NCBI GenBank assembly: GCA_008828725.1
Contig: MEHQ01002486.1
Span: 271,963-335,962, forward strand
Direction: 5' to 3'
Source of the DNA: Saccharina japonica
Lineage: Eukaryota; Sar; Phaeophyceae; Laminariales; Laminariaceae
Length of the DNA: 64,000 nt
This document shows positions 20,254 to 31,013 of the stretch, in pieces (the first letter of the stretch is position 1; the number at the start of each line of letters is the position of its first letter). The notes beneath the pieces were generated by a model. It searched no databases, was not told the origin of the DNA, and was given only the letters and a program-made list of their open reading frames with translations. The translations under genes and the position numbers were made by a program.

Positions 20254-22244
20254 GCCGTCACATTTACAGCATACTCTTCTCAATATGTTGTACCAGGTAG
20301 TATACACGAACAAATGTCAAGATTTTGTGGACCACTATATAAAAAACTACACACTCCGTACGTATGTAATACACGCGAGAAGCGAAGTATCACACACACA
20401 AGCTTGCAAACAATTGAGTTAAGAGAAAGAACAAGTGCGATCTCACGGCGACGAGCTTATGTTTTTTTTCTTCCGTTGCCCATCTTACAAATACATGCAC
20501 ACCCAAGCAATAAATCAAATTATGATTCCCAAGTACTCACATAGCACCGCACCCCGCCCCTTGCAACCATGCTTGTTTTGTGTCATCACAGCTGGCGGAC
20601 TTCGGCTGCGCCCTGGTGTTGAAAGACGACAACCACCGGGGAGACGGGGTGGAAATGTCCATGAAGGGCACCCCGCTTTTCATGGCTCCCGAGATGCTGC
20701 TCAAGCGGAAGTGCGGACGCCGCGTCGACGTCTGGTCCCTGGGCTGCGCCGTCCTGGAGATGGTCACCACTCGACCACCCTGGGCGGACACTTTCAAGCA
20801 CCCCGTCGAGATCATCGCGCACTTTAGCGAGAACCCCGGACCGCCCCCGCTGCCGTCAGACCTAGCCCCGGGCCTCCGGCAGTTCTTGTTGGCGTGTTTC
20901 ACCTGGGACGCGCAGGTGCGTCCCTCCGCGCAGGAGCTTTGCGGGCACCGGTACCTGAGGACTCCGGCGGGGCCGGCCCCCGGGGAAGGGGTGTGTGGCC
21001 CCGGGGATGACATCCCGCTCGAGGAGATGGACCGCGCGTCGGCTGTGACGCGCATGCGTCGGTGTAGTAGCGCCACGCTGGACCTCTTGGCGGTGCAGGC
21101 GCGGCAGGCGGCCCTCGGCGTTAGCATCGGGGGTGCTCTGGCTGCCTTCGGTACCGCCCCGTCGGGCACCTTCAGGCCGCCTTCCCCCCGGTACGGACCG
21201 GGGGGTATCGCGGCGGCGGCGCATAGCAAGCGGACGCCGACGAGGCGAAGGGTGTACACGGAATCTGGGATGCCTCCGCCGGAGAGCTCTGCGCCGGTCG
21301 TCCCCAGCGGCAAGGCGGCGGCAGCGGCCTCGGCCGCAGCTGCTGCTGCGATTGTGGCGGGGGGAGCGGGAAGTGTAGGTGGTGGCCTCGGCGTCGCCAC
21401 GAGCGCCGCCGGTCACGCGGCAGGCGGCACCTACGGCGCGGAGCATACCCGGCGGGTTTCGATGTCAGGCGGGAGATCCCCGCCCATCTCTCCGGATAAA
21501 CCGAGACGTCCGGGGAGGGGGTCTTCTTCGGGGGCACTATCTGCGCAGGCGGAGGAAGAGGGGAGAATACCCGGGGCTTACCTCGCTTCCCGTCTCCGAA
21601 CCCTGGGGGCGGTCGAGGGGGGTGGTGGTAGTGGCGGCGGTGGCGGCTGTAGTATTGGCTGCAGCAGAAGCAGCCGCAGCGTCAGCAGCAGTGGCGACAG
21701 CAGTGCCCTGGCGGATTCGGTGTCCGCTTCGGGCGGGTCCATCGGCGTGGCGGAGGGAGTTGCCTCGGGCCCCTCCGCCGCTGCCGACGCCCCCGCGGGG
21801 GTGGAGGAGGAGGAGGAGGAGATTGTTCTCGCGCCCGCGTACGGTGACGCCCTTGTAGCGCGCAAGGCGGCCCCGACGCCGAGGATGCCGCCCCTAGCGG
21901 GTGACATCTTGGCAGCTAATTCCGCCGGCAAGGCTGGGGGGGGTGGGGCCGCGGCCGGAGATGGCGAGGACCCCGCGGTAGACAACACCCCGCCCCCGAC
22001 AGTCCTGCCTCTAGAGGTCAGGCCTCTGGAGATTCGTCGGTCTGTGTCGGCGCAGACGGGTGTTCGACCGTCGTGGCAGGCGTTGACGCGAGACGCGGAC
22101 CCTGCGAGGTTGTTAGGGCTGCAGCAGCGCGGGAGGTCGGGGGGGGCGCCGATCAAAGGGATCTGGGAACCGACAGATGCGGTGCCGTTATCAGATAAGC
22201 GTGGAGGCGGCGGCGGCGGCGGCGGCGGCGATGAGTCTCGTTAA
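19931..22244 (+). CDS. Serine/threonine protein kinase, MAP3K (STE11)-like; 5' part not found
   Basis: Two exons are visible. The first starts after the acceptor TTACAG at 19931 (VMHKLIHPHIVGYLG) and carries the catalytic loop VIHRDVKSKNILVD before running into a 66-base G-run. The second, 20592-22244, starts LADFGCALV (DFG Mg-binding motif). It continues with GTPLFMAPEMLL (APE), DVWSLGCAVLEM and RPSAQELCGHRYL, completing the C-lobe in about 125 residues. About 420 residues of Ala/Gly/Ser/Pro-rich tail follow, ending GGGGGGDESR. Subdomain order and the HPHIVGYLG and DVWSLGCAVLEM motifs fit MAPKK kinases, which phosphorylate MAP2Ks. The ATP-binding N-lobe is absent from what I can read. Confidence 0.8.
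20187..20252 (+). repeat. 66-base G homopolymer at the kinase exon/intron border
   Basis: Uninterrupted G from 20187 to 20252, followed by TGCCGTC. The 5' splice site of the kinase exon must lie in or beside it, and GGTGCC at its end is the only visible GT. It may be a real expansion or an assembly artefact. Confidence 0.9.
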
Positions 22245-25200
22245 TTTGTACGGCGTTTGTATTGCGCCGGAAGGCGGATTGGGGGGGGGGGGGGGGGGGG
22301 GAGGGGGGGGGGGGGGGGGGGGGGGGCGGTGCTGTCGTGGGCGAGAGATAAGGTGTCACGCCACTTTTCTTGGGAAAACCGGCGGGATCGACCTGCATGA
22401 TGCTTTTGTCTCGGTTTGGTTGCGCTTCGTAGGTTTCTCTTGTCCTTTGCTGTGGATGGGCGGAAGGAACGGGGTGGGGTGAGGTTGGGTGTCCCTGACA
22501 TTTGAGTTTTTGTTTTGTGTTTTTGGAGAGCCGCTGTTCCGTTTCTCTCTGCTTTAGTGGCGTATTGGTCGAGGCTGGCTGTGCGTTTCGTGGAGCGGGG
22601 TGGGTGGGTGGGTCGGTTGGTCGGTGGTTGACTTCTCTCTCTCTCCTCGCCTGTGTTCCTTTACTCGCTTTGTCGTTCGGAAGTTGTTTTCTAGGAGGTG
22701 GACAAAGTGGTGGTGGTTCAGGTGATATAGACAGGCCTCTCGTTGGCTGGTTTGATATTAAAAAGAGATATATATCTGAGGGGGAAGGGAAATACCGAGA
22801 GAGTATGGTGCGGTACAATTCGGTACGGTTCGGTACGTTACGGTTCGGGTAGAGAGTTGGTTACGTTACGGATCTTTTATGTTGTAAAGCGAGTGAGTGG
22901 TTTCTTGAACGTTCGGGATCGACCTCTTGGAGGGCGGACGGATTGCTAGCAGGCGTTGGCGTGGGGAGGAGGGGGGCTCGTGTGGTGTGTTGGGCGTGCG
23001 GGTAAAATCGGACGGCGGTGTGGCTCGCTCGAGGCTGGCCCCCTCTTGTCACGAAGGGGAGGGGGGGGAGCTGCAGAGCGAGCCGCGCCCGTTTTCCTTC
23101 GTCGCGAAAGCACTCGTGCTGCTGCGTGGACGTGGATGTGAAGCACGCAAGGCGCCTTGCATGTTTTACGTGGTCCGCGTACCTCGTGCTTTGCGTGCCT
23201 GCCTGTCTGGTCTAGTCTAGCTAGCTAGCTAGCTTAAAAGCTGTCATGCCTCGAGCGTCCTTCTTCTATTTTGTTTTGATGTCGGCTGCGTCGTATTTGT
23301 ATCTTCTCCTGCGGTGGACGGTACCCCTGTTCGCGGGGCGTGAGAGGGGAGGAGTGGTGGCTGGATGGAGGCAAAAGCGCGTTCTGTCGCGGGTGAGAGC
23401 GCGGAGAGGTTGCACGAGTTCCGTCGAACCAGCAAAGAGCATGTTCGTTCGTCGGACCATTCCATAGCCGCCGGTGGACGGTCGTCGAAAGTAAATAAAT
23501 AGGTGTTGTTTATTGGGAAAATGCGAGAAAAAAAAAATACTTTCCTCGAGGTTTCGACGTGTTGCGAGAGGAGAGAGAGGGCAAAGGGCCGATGGACGCG
23601 GAGAAAGAAGAGTGGTTGTGATCCATCTGGTTCTTGTTTGTTTTTGTAGAGGGGGAGACGGGGGAGGTACAGGTATGTATAGCGCAACACCCAAAATTGT
23701 TTTTTTTTTTTGTGAGCTCGCTCGCGGGCCAGTCAGCGAGCCGCGTCAAACGAAAGGTATAAAGATGGGTGTTTCTTTTCCATTGGGGAAAAGTTAGTTT
23801 TCGGAAGTCCTCTCGAGCTCCGGGCATTCATACAAAATAGGCTTGTAGATCTTGGGGGGGGATTTTAGCTTTTGCCCCCCCCCCCCCCTCCCCCCTGTTT
23901 CCCCCGTCCAGCGGCCTACATATTATGTAGTTCAGTCAAAACCCTTGCGTTTGTCTAATTTTTCGATTATTTTTGTTTTTTCATCCTTCTTTGGCGAAAA
24001 AAGATGCGGGTATTTTTGTGTTTCGAGATGCATCACTTTTTATGATAATATTTTTTTTGGTTTTTGTTTTCTCCCGCATGCCATCCACGACTGATTCTTG
24101 ACGATTCAATCGAGGAAAAGGAGTTGGGAGTGGAGGAGGCGGGTGGGAAAGGGGGGGGCGGGGGGCGTGCTTCGGCTTGCTCTGCGTACGGTAGGGGCCA
24201 GGGTGGGGAGAGAGAGTGGAGTGGACCGCCGGGACCCTTTGCTGCGGCTGTTGTTACTATTTTTTCTTGACAGATGTGTATTTTTCTCGGGCTAGGGAGG
24301 ACGGGAGAGTGGGAGCAAACATGGTGGATAGGGGAGGAGGGAAGTGGGTGTCGAGGAGAGGCCTCCTCTTGTTTACAAGTTGCGGCAGTCACGCCTGAGG
24401 CAGCGGCGGTAGGAGCAGCAGCAGCAGCAGGGTTAAAGGTACCCTGCGGTATAAGATAACAGTAGAGAGAAAGGAGAAGGAAGAGTTGTGTGCGTCTGAA
24501 ACGTTAGCCTTGCAGCGCGCGCGGGGTGTTAGGAATGTCAGTGGTGGCAGGAGGCGTTATGGTGCTGGGTGGGGCAGAATCGTTGAGAGGGGCTGCTGCT
24601 TTGACTGTCACCATGTCCATCCATCCATGGCATTGATTGGTTGGCTGGTGGATTGATTGATTCATCGGTAATGATCGATTGATTGATTGATTGGTCGGTA
24701 GCTCGGTTGGTTTTCATCTACTACTAGAAGGCGTTGTCATCCATCATCGATTCCATTGGTTGGTCGGTCGATTGGTTGGTTGGTCGGTCGATCCGATTGG
24801 TTGATCGGTCGGTCTGTTGGTTGGTTAGTGATGGCGCGCGGCCCGCTCTGAGCATCGTCCGTCGCAGCTTGTTGTTGTTGCTGTGATGATATAGCCGTCA
24901 GGCAGAGGACAGCAGAGAGGAAGGAAGGAGGGTATTGCCAGTCTACGAGGGAGTGAGTTTGTTTGCGTTTTGGCCTGCACGCAAAATTACCACTTGAAAA
25001 TAACTACTCTACTCGTAGTACCACTAGCGCGTACGTACTATAACGCTAGTACTACGCTAGTACTTCCCTCTTCCTTTTTTTTTGCTTGTCGCAGAAGTAG
25101 TAGTAGACGCAACGCACTTTTGCTGCATCCTCGGCAAATTTTGTTTCGCGGGATTTGCTCTCCTGTCGACTTTGAGTGAGCCACGTATTTGCGTACGTAA

Positions 25201-25984
25201 GTAATAACTGGATGGTTTATAGTAGTAGCGGCGGCACTTTTTTTCTTGGATCGGGTATTGTTTTGATTCGTAGTTGGTGTTTGCTGTGCAGTGCGGCAAA
25301 TACCAAACATCCTGATCGGGGAGGGGGAAAAAAGAGGTGTGTAAAGCCGGAGAAAGAGCGAAAATTCCAGTAACAGAAGAAAACAAATGTCGTACGTCCC
25401 CCCCCGGTGTATACCAGGGGCGGGGGGAGGCACCCTTTTCTTTTTTTTTTCTGTTCTTGAGGGGTTGACGACGCTTTAATTTTGTTTTGCTCCACAAGGC
25501 TCTACTATTTCGTCTTTATGGGGAGGGGAGAGGGGGCTGCTGTAGTACATACAGTATGCCCCCTCTATTATCTATATATAGAGCTAGGCCTTTTCGTGTT
25601 TTAGGCAAGGGCGAGCCTAGCTTAACGGCGAGGCGAGTACGCATTACCCACCAGTCTTCTTTTGTTTTGAGTTGAGGTTTGTTGTGGCTGGTTTCTGGTG
25701 AAGCGGTGGTGGTGGTTCGGTAGGCTGGCCCCCTTTTTGATTTTTTTTTATTATGTGGTGGTGGTTGATGCGTCAAACATAAAACTATTTTATCAACCAT
25801 GTCTGCTGGCTAAAACCTTCGACTTATGGTGATTTTGATTTGTCATTGGCTGGTAATAACCTATTAATATTATATCAACCAGATATTATTCCATGATGGA
25901 GCTCTTTTTATTATTATAATGCAAATTTTATTTGCAAGCAGGATTCAGTCCACACCTCGGATAGATCCTCGGTTCCCACTCCAT
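22245..25984. other. 3.7 kb with no recognised gene
   Basis: Starts with kinase 3' UTR candidates. Contains a broken G-run (22280-22326), a C-run at 23871-23888, GGTACGGTTCGGTACG repeats near 22810, a CTAGCTAGCTAG tract at 23214-23232, and a GATTGATTGGTTGGTCGG minisatellite at 24640-24840. Long open frames are Pro/Ser/His- or Gly-rich and lie in low-complexity sequence. I found no exon with homology I could name. Confidence 0.45.
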
Positions 25985-26230
25985 GGTCTATAAGCAGTGG
26001 ACCTTTCAAGGCAGATCTATCCCCGATCTTGCATGATTTAGCTCATCACCATCACCGCGTTGCGCAAATAAATGTCGTTCTTTGGATATATCTGTGTTGT
26101 ACAGATATATACCTGGTAGATCCCGCACAACCTCTCACCACGGCAGGTGAGGAACAACTGTTATTAATAGATGATCTACATCATGATCCATCTGTAGATG
26201 ATCTGTGCGAGCGCCTTCTTTTGTCACTGT
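25985..26230. repeat. GATC-family repeat
   Basis: Shares 'TTTCAAGGCAGATCTA' with 32710-32727 and has TAGATGATCTACATCATGAT and GATGATCTGTGCGAG, as at 2095-2110. A TATTAATA octamer lies inside at 26162-26169. Confidence 0.6.
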
Positions 26231-26452
26231 TCACTTTGTTGGCAAGGCCCCCCAAGGCGACCTACACTACGATAGATAGTATTTTATACGTTATATAGAG
26301 GCCATGGATGCGCTCGCAGGGAACTCGCGGTGGAAGGAAAAACCGGCGCTTTAGCTTTCGATGACCATCACAACCAACCAGGAGAAGTCCTGATGTTTCC
26401 TCTCCTATTTATCATGTGTCACAGCACTCCGTCCCGAAATCCCCTCTTATTT

Positions 26453-26905
26453 AGGTAAAGTCGGTCGCCCCGATGGTTCTAAGAGTTGATTTACGGGGTT
26501 CGAATCTCTCGTGGGTCGAACTTTAACTTTTGAGTTTATTTGCATAAATGAATAAAACACGGAATCAACTGCTGAGAGCGCCTATTAATAGTAGTGGTCA
26601 GCTTCAAAGGCTACTATCATTGGTACCCGAGTTCAAATCCCACCGTGGTGAGAGATGTTGACTTTATTTGAAAAAAATAAAAAGGAACCAATTGTTGAGA
26701 GCGCCTTCGTGGCGTTGGTAGGCGGAATCCGATGCAAGTCGAAGAGGGAAGAAAGTGCTGAAACCTTCTCGCGATAAAAATGCAAGGCAAGAACCGTAGT
26801 GGGGGAAGAGGGAGAAGAGCCTACTTTGTGACCCCGGATCTGAGTTACGACCAGGAAGGAGAGAGAAAGGAAGGGCGAAGATCATAAATGGGATGGACAA
26901 AAAAA
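26453..26905 (+). mobile_element. tRNA-derived SINE, two heads and a body
   Basis: A tRNA-like head (GTCGCCCCGATGG ... GGGGTTCGAATCTC, a B-box) at 26461-26530 is followed by a second at about 26590-26650 (GAGTTCAAATCCCACCGTGG). Then comes the body: GAGAGCGCCTTCGTGGCG, CGATAAAAATGCAAGGCA, CCCCGGATCTGAGTTACGAC, AATGGGATGGACAAAAAA. Copies of the body lie at 26925-27128, 38750-38960, 51544-51886 (minus), 54478-54790 (minus) and 59300-59765. Transcription would be by RNA polymerase III with retroposition by a LINE, neither shown here. Confidence 0.7.
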
Positions 26906-26924
26906 TATATATATACGTATATAT

Positions 26925-27128
26925 ATAGCGTGGGTAGGCACAATTCGATGCGAGTCGACGAGGGAAGAAAGGGCTGAAGTCTTCTCGCGATAAAAATGCA
27001 AGGCACGAACCGTAGCGGGGGAGGAGGGCGAGGCCTACTTTGTGACCCCAGATCTGAGTACGACTATTAATAGGAAGAAGGGAGAAAGGAACGGCGAAGG
27101 TAATAAATGGGATGGGAAAAAAAGAGCG
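26925..27128 (+). mobile_element. SINE body, 5'-truncated, carrying a TATTAATA footprint
   Basis: Starts GCGTGGGTAGGCACAATTCG and ends AATGGGATGGGAAAAAAA. At 27065-27072 the sequence GACTATTAATAGGAAG replaces GACTAGGAAG of the copy at 38750-38960, an insertion of six bases at a TA. Confidence 0.7.
27065..27072. repeat. TATTAATA octamer, one of 26 in the window
   Basis: Counted by eye, exact TATTAATA starts are 5184, 5296, 5837, 6569, 7860, 11569, 12270, 13159, 14345, 17362, 19682, 25862, 26162, 26583, 27065, 27929, 33687, 36504, 42841, 55581, 55648, 59343, 59349, 60696, 61518 and 62724. At this AT content one or two are expected. The form TA-TT-AA-TA is what a 2-base overhang excision of an element with ends TT...AA at a TA target would leave. 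Confidence 0.7.
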
Positions 27129-27299
27129 GTAAGCCATCCAGCAGTTAGTAAAGCTTAAAACGACTTGGCTGTACCTGGTATGCAGTCTACACGTCCCTGC
27201 CAGCACCGGGTGCGCGCGAAGAGCACTATATATTCCGAGGTATACTGCTGTATACCGTAGGTTTTTAGCCAAGACACCACCACGTCGGGTTTTAGAAAA

Positions 27300-27565
27300 A
27301 AAAAAACGAAAGGGAGTGCTTAGGGTCCACGTTTTATCGATTTTTACTAACTCACACGCTCTCGTGTTTTCAGAGACATGAGAAAAAGGCATGAAAAGTA
27401 CCTTTTTACGAGTAGAAGGAAAATAAAGTACATTTTAAAAGGCACACAAAATACCCTTTTTTTGTATCTTTACCAGCCGAGTATCGAACCCCCGCCCTCA
27501 TGCTACGTAGCATGTATGTATAGGTGGCATTGAAACCCGTTGAGCCACATGTCACACCTACGGTA
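27300..27565 (-). mobile_element. tRNA-derived SINE of a second type
   Basis: On the minus strand a tRNA-like head near 27560-27478 has TGTGGCTCAACGGGTT (A-box region) and GGGGGTTCGATACTCGG (B-box). It is followed by a body that includes AAAACACGAGAGCG, also seen near 54660-54690 in another SINE. Not a tRNA gene: the anticodon arm is irregular and an SINE-like tail follows. Confidence 0.45.
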
Positions 27566-27928
27566 CACAACAACAATCCATAAAAATATATAACAGGTAC
27601 CAGGTATCACGTTCCCCCGCACCACATCTTAGAGTGTGCATCTTCGCGTCTCTTTAGCACAAAAAAAACAAATATGCTCCACACCAATAACGCCAACATA
27701 GCGTACGTACTCCGTACACAATATGCACATGGAAGGGCGTCAATCTTACACCCCCCCTCCCCCCAACCAACCAGGCGTGCAACTTCCCCCCCCCCCTACC
27801 AAAAACAAATCGGAGGCCATACTAACTCCCGCAAAAGCTTCACCTCTCTTCCAAAACCCAAAAAAAAAACTACTACTGTTTGTACGCCAACACAACACAT
27901 TAGAGACCTTCATTTTTCACCCGTTCAC

Positions 27929-28014
27929 TATTAATAATACTGCGAAAATGAACCTACTTTAATTCCAAGTAGTTTATCACCAAAATCGTGAGGCACAGTT
28001 AGTTCTTAAGGGGG
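27929..28014 (+). mobile_element. TTAA MITE remnant
   Basis: The right half is clear (TTAATTCCAAGTAGTTTAT, TTAGTTCTTAAGGGG); the left half has diverged. A TATTAATA octamer sits at its left edge. Confidence 0.5.
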
Positions 28015-28330
28015 GTCAGGCCCCCAAAACGTCCTACGCCGTTCCTCCTACCCAGCCTACAAAAGTTATCCCCAACAAAAAAACCAAAAAAAATAGAGAG
28101 ACCTTTGAGGCCCGGCCCGCCAACAATACGCCCTGCCGCCCGCTAATGGATCGGCTCCGGGGCTCAGAAATAAACCGGCTGTCACCGCTTTTACACCTAT
28201 GCGCGGCGCTTAAATCTCTCGGCAAAAAAAAATGAGGCAGAAACGGAATTGAGGGCAACGCGCGCCACCCTCGAAACGTGTACCCGGTAGAAGCTAAGCA
28301 CATACCAGGTATGCTACTGTCACTATCGTA

Positions 28331-28440
28331 CGGGGGACCAAAGTAAATAGGACCAAATATTGTGAGTAAAAAAAGGGAAATATATAGGTTTTTGTGTCTA
28401 CCGCAGGTCCTATTTTACTAGTGTTTACTATGGTCTCCCG
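28331..28440. mobile_element. TA-flanked MITE, copy 3
   Basis: TA then CGGGGGACCAAAGTAAATAG at the left and TTTACTATGGTCTCCCG then TA at the right. The interior has AGGTTTTTGTGTCTACCGC. Confidence 0.8.
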
Positions 28441-28442
28441 TA

Positions 28443-29036
28443 TTAGTAGGGGTGCGATATCTTGTCAGAACCTGCGATAGACCCAAAAAACAACATACCC
28501 GCCTATGTTTTACGAACCATATTTGGGTTCTAATTCCTGTGTTCCCTCGTTAATCTTAGACGGCGCCTTTCGGTCCCTAAGCTGACCGCTCCCGTACACT
28601 GGAACCAGTATAATAAGGCCAATAGAAGCTTTCAAGGGCCCAAGCTAACCGGTCTCCCTTGTATGCCACTTATGGTCGGAAATATAAGCACCGCTTGATG
28701 TCCACATCCGAGTCCAATCGTCCACTATATAACCGGCCAGAGTGGTGCGGTATATACGAATAGCATATTTGTTACCAATCCACTCACGGCGGTATGTTTT
28801 TATCTCCCCCTCTCTCTCGACAGCACGCGCCCTCGTAAGAACGGAAGAGGGAGGGTACCGGTCTGGTCCGTTTTTTGTTCTCCCCCACTGCAAAAGCAGC
28901 AGCGCTTCCTTCGTGAGGACACGGGAGATGCCAATACACCGTATCATCGACACTTGACACCCCGGTGCTGCCACTGCTGGCCTAGCTGCGCTTACTACAT
29001 AAAAACCACTTGCCGCAGACCAACCATAGACAACCG
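28443..29036. other. No gene seen; downstream of the HIG1 gene
   Basis: Likely includes the HIG1 3' UTR near 29036. Minus-strand frames crossing it are not supported by motifs. Confidence 0.4.
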
Positions 29037-31013
29037 CTACGCCGATGATGATGCTGGTCTCGCCACCACCAAGCTTCCGTCCTCCTCCTCCTCCCCCTCC
29101 TCCGCCTCCGGTTCCGCGATCACGAACAGCCCCCCGTTCCTCCTCATGATCTCCTGGAAGGTCATCATGCCCACCATCATGCTTACCACCGTCATCTGGC
29201 CGTAGACGCGGGTGTGCATGAGCTTCTGGCTGAGCTTGAGGTTGGTCTCGTTTCGCATGGAGTACAGGATGCCTCCCACCGCGGGAGCGGCCATGCCAAC
29301 TGAAGCGAAGACGTTGGGAGGCGAAGCACAGGGAGGGGCGCGGGGTTGGGGGGCGGGTGTACTGCATTGGTCGTGCACGGGCCGTAGTCATATTGGCGCG
29401 GCGCGTTGGGTGCGGTGTACTTCATGTCTTGTGCACGGCGCCGTTAGTTCAATGACCATGAACCCTCGCTTCCACGTTACAATGCCGGCGGCGCGCAGCG
29501 CGTTGGGTTTTCACCATAACCAGGCAGACAGTTGCTTGCACCAAGCGCGACACACGCCGTGACTGACCGGTATTGGGCGAGTCGCATGGAGGGTGAGGCT
29601 GCATCCCGTGCTAAAGATTACGCCTGCTGAGGGCGGACTATAGCTGGATGGTACGACAGGCTCACATTGAGTCTAATTTGAATTGCTGGGTGTGGCTACT
29701 TCCGGAGACATCCAGGGTTTTTACTATGGTTCAAGCGCCTCGCGGAACCGCCTTACCATAGTTAACACATACGTATACGATCATTCCCCTTTGTGGCGAC
29801 AAAAGGTTCTCACCCCGCACAACATGAATCTACTCGGACCGCCAAGCTTTAGGTTGGACCGTGCCAAAAGACAAATAACAAAAAAAAACGGCCTGCGTTG
29901 TCTACTCCCACGCGGCAGCGGGTGGCGTGTTCTTTACAGCGTCGTTGCCAAAACCGACGCAACCCAACTTATAGAATATCTCTCATGTATTTAACTATGG
30001 AGGCGGGTTGGGGGGGGTCTCATTTTTGTTTGCTTGCCTTCGTCGTACTGTTCATTTGACCTTCACCACGCATCCCTTCCGGACGGAGCACCCGAGAGGA
30101 TGGGGGGCGTACTCATTTGTTGCTTGCCTTAGTCATTTGACCATTGACCACGCATCCCTTTCGAGACGGAGCACCGTTCCTACTCCTAATAGAGACACCT
30201 CCAACACTTGGGCGCTCATTACGTTGTTTCCATATATTACAGAGAAACCTTTTGCTAATCTTATCCCCTTCCTGCTTCGCCGCCTGTGGCCACCATCTAT
30301 CTCCTAAGATAGCGATCGTTTTCTCGCTACTATTTAGTGTACCAAACTGCTCCATGTCACACTCGTCTATTTTCCTCATCTCCTAAGATAGCGATCGTTT
30401 TCTCGCTACTATTTAGTGTACCAAACTGCTCTATGTCCCACTCGTCTATTTTCCTCATCTCCTCCTCTAGCGTGGGGGGGGGATACTCATGTCGTGCACG
30501 GCCGTAGTCGTATGACCATAGACCCTCGCGTCCCTACATTGCTGGGACGGAGCGCGTCGGGTTTTCACCGACCAGGCAGACATTGCTTGTTACGCCAAGC
30601 TTTGCTAAGCGAAACGTGAGGTGTTCGGCGAGTTGCATGAAGGGTGAGCTGCAGCCTACTAAGAACCGCTTGTAAGGCGGACTTGCGTATGGATGACAGC
30701 GTCAATGAATTGATTTATTTTCCGGTATGGCCACTTCGAGGGGAGGGGGAGGGAAGAGAAAAAAAGCTGACGACTGACGATGCGGTTGATGCCACAGGCA
30801 AGGGCATACGGCATTATGAACAGCACACGATTAAAGCGATTACGAAGAGCTAACTGCAGCTCGATTACCATATATCAGGTAGGGGCTTTACGAAGTATAT
30901 TGCTGTGCAGTCGCTCGATAGTGTCTTAAGCGCCCACTTTTCACTCACAGGCGAGGAAGATGGGGGAAATCGCCAAGGCCGTCTTTGCGCTGACGCTCGT
31001 TGCCTTCCGGAAC
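29037..31013 (-). CDS. HIG1-domain protein, last two exons
   Basis: Exon 30949-31013 (65 bases) lies between a good acceptor (ATATGCAG) and a strong donor (GTGAGT). The last exon is 29299-29037. They join in phase to read KTALAISPIFLA then FGMAAPAVGGILYSM, a first membrane helix. Then come NLKLSQKLMHTRVYGQM and TVVSMMVGMMTF, a second helix, and a Glu-rich tail ending at a stop. The LSQ..M..RV..Q..TV pattern is the hallmark of the HIG1 (RCF1/HIGD) domain. Members are small proteins of the mitochondrial inner membrane that help assemble respiratory supercomplexes. The start exon was not found; it should end with two bases of a split codon upstream of 31013. Confidence 0.7.
29335..29670 (+). repeat. 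R2 repeat, in the HIG1 intron near its 3' splice site
   Basis: Family marks: GTGCACGGGCCGTAGTC, a phrase like CCATGAACCCTCGC, GTTGGGTTTTCACC, CAGGCAGACAGTTGCTTGCA, GGCGAGTCGCATG. The G/C-run end (GGGGTTGGGGGGCGGGTGTA) faces the HIG1 exon and lies about 40-60 bases from its acceptor. Other copies: 30478-30700, 47222-47282, 48310-48540, 50820-51035, 62395-62564. Confidence 0.7.
30003..30470 (-). repeat. R1 repeats (one partial, one longer) with a conserved open frame
   Basis: On the minus strand 30379-30113 reads MRKIDECDMEQFGTLNSSEK, then IAILGDRWWPQAAKQEGD, RNERPSVGGVSIRSRNGAP and VVNGQMTKASNK before a stop. The same protein text is at 63725-63973, and shorter or worn copies are at 62230-62371, 47740-47960 and 31640-31870. 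The family is unknown to me. It is probably the end of a mobile-element protein, here only a fragment. 30300-30378 is repeated in tandem at 30379-30457. A shorter R1 piece is at 30010-30095. Confidence 0.55.
30478..30700 (+). repeat. R2 repeat directly after R1
   Basis: G-run, then GTCGTGCACGGCCGTAGTCG, GACCATAGACCCTCGCGTCC, CAGGCAGACATTGCTTG and CTACTAAGAACCGCTTGTAA. R1 and R2 also sit side by side at 62230-62564. Confidence 0.7.

Noticed and set aside
20537-21446. Long minus-strand frames opposite the kinase
   Set aside because: They are GC-rich shadows of the kinase exon, which has clear catalytic motifs on the plus strand.
22153-22818. Minus-strand proline-rich protein of 221 residues
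   Set aside because: Runs through G/C homopolymers and the kinase 3' end; no motif and a composition artefact.
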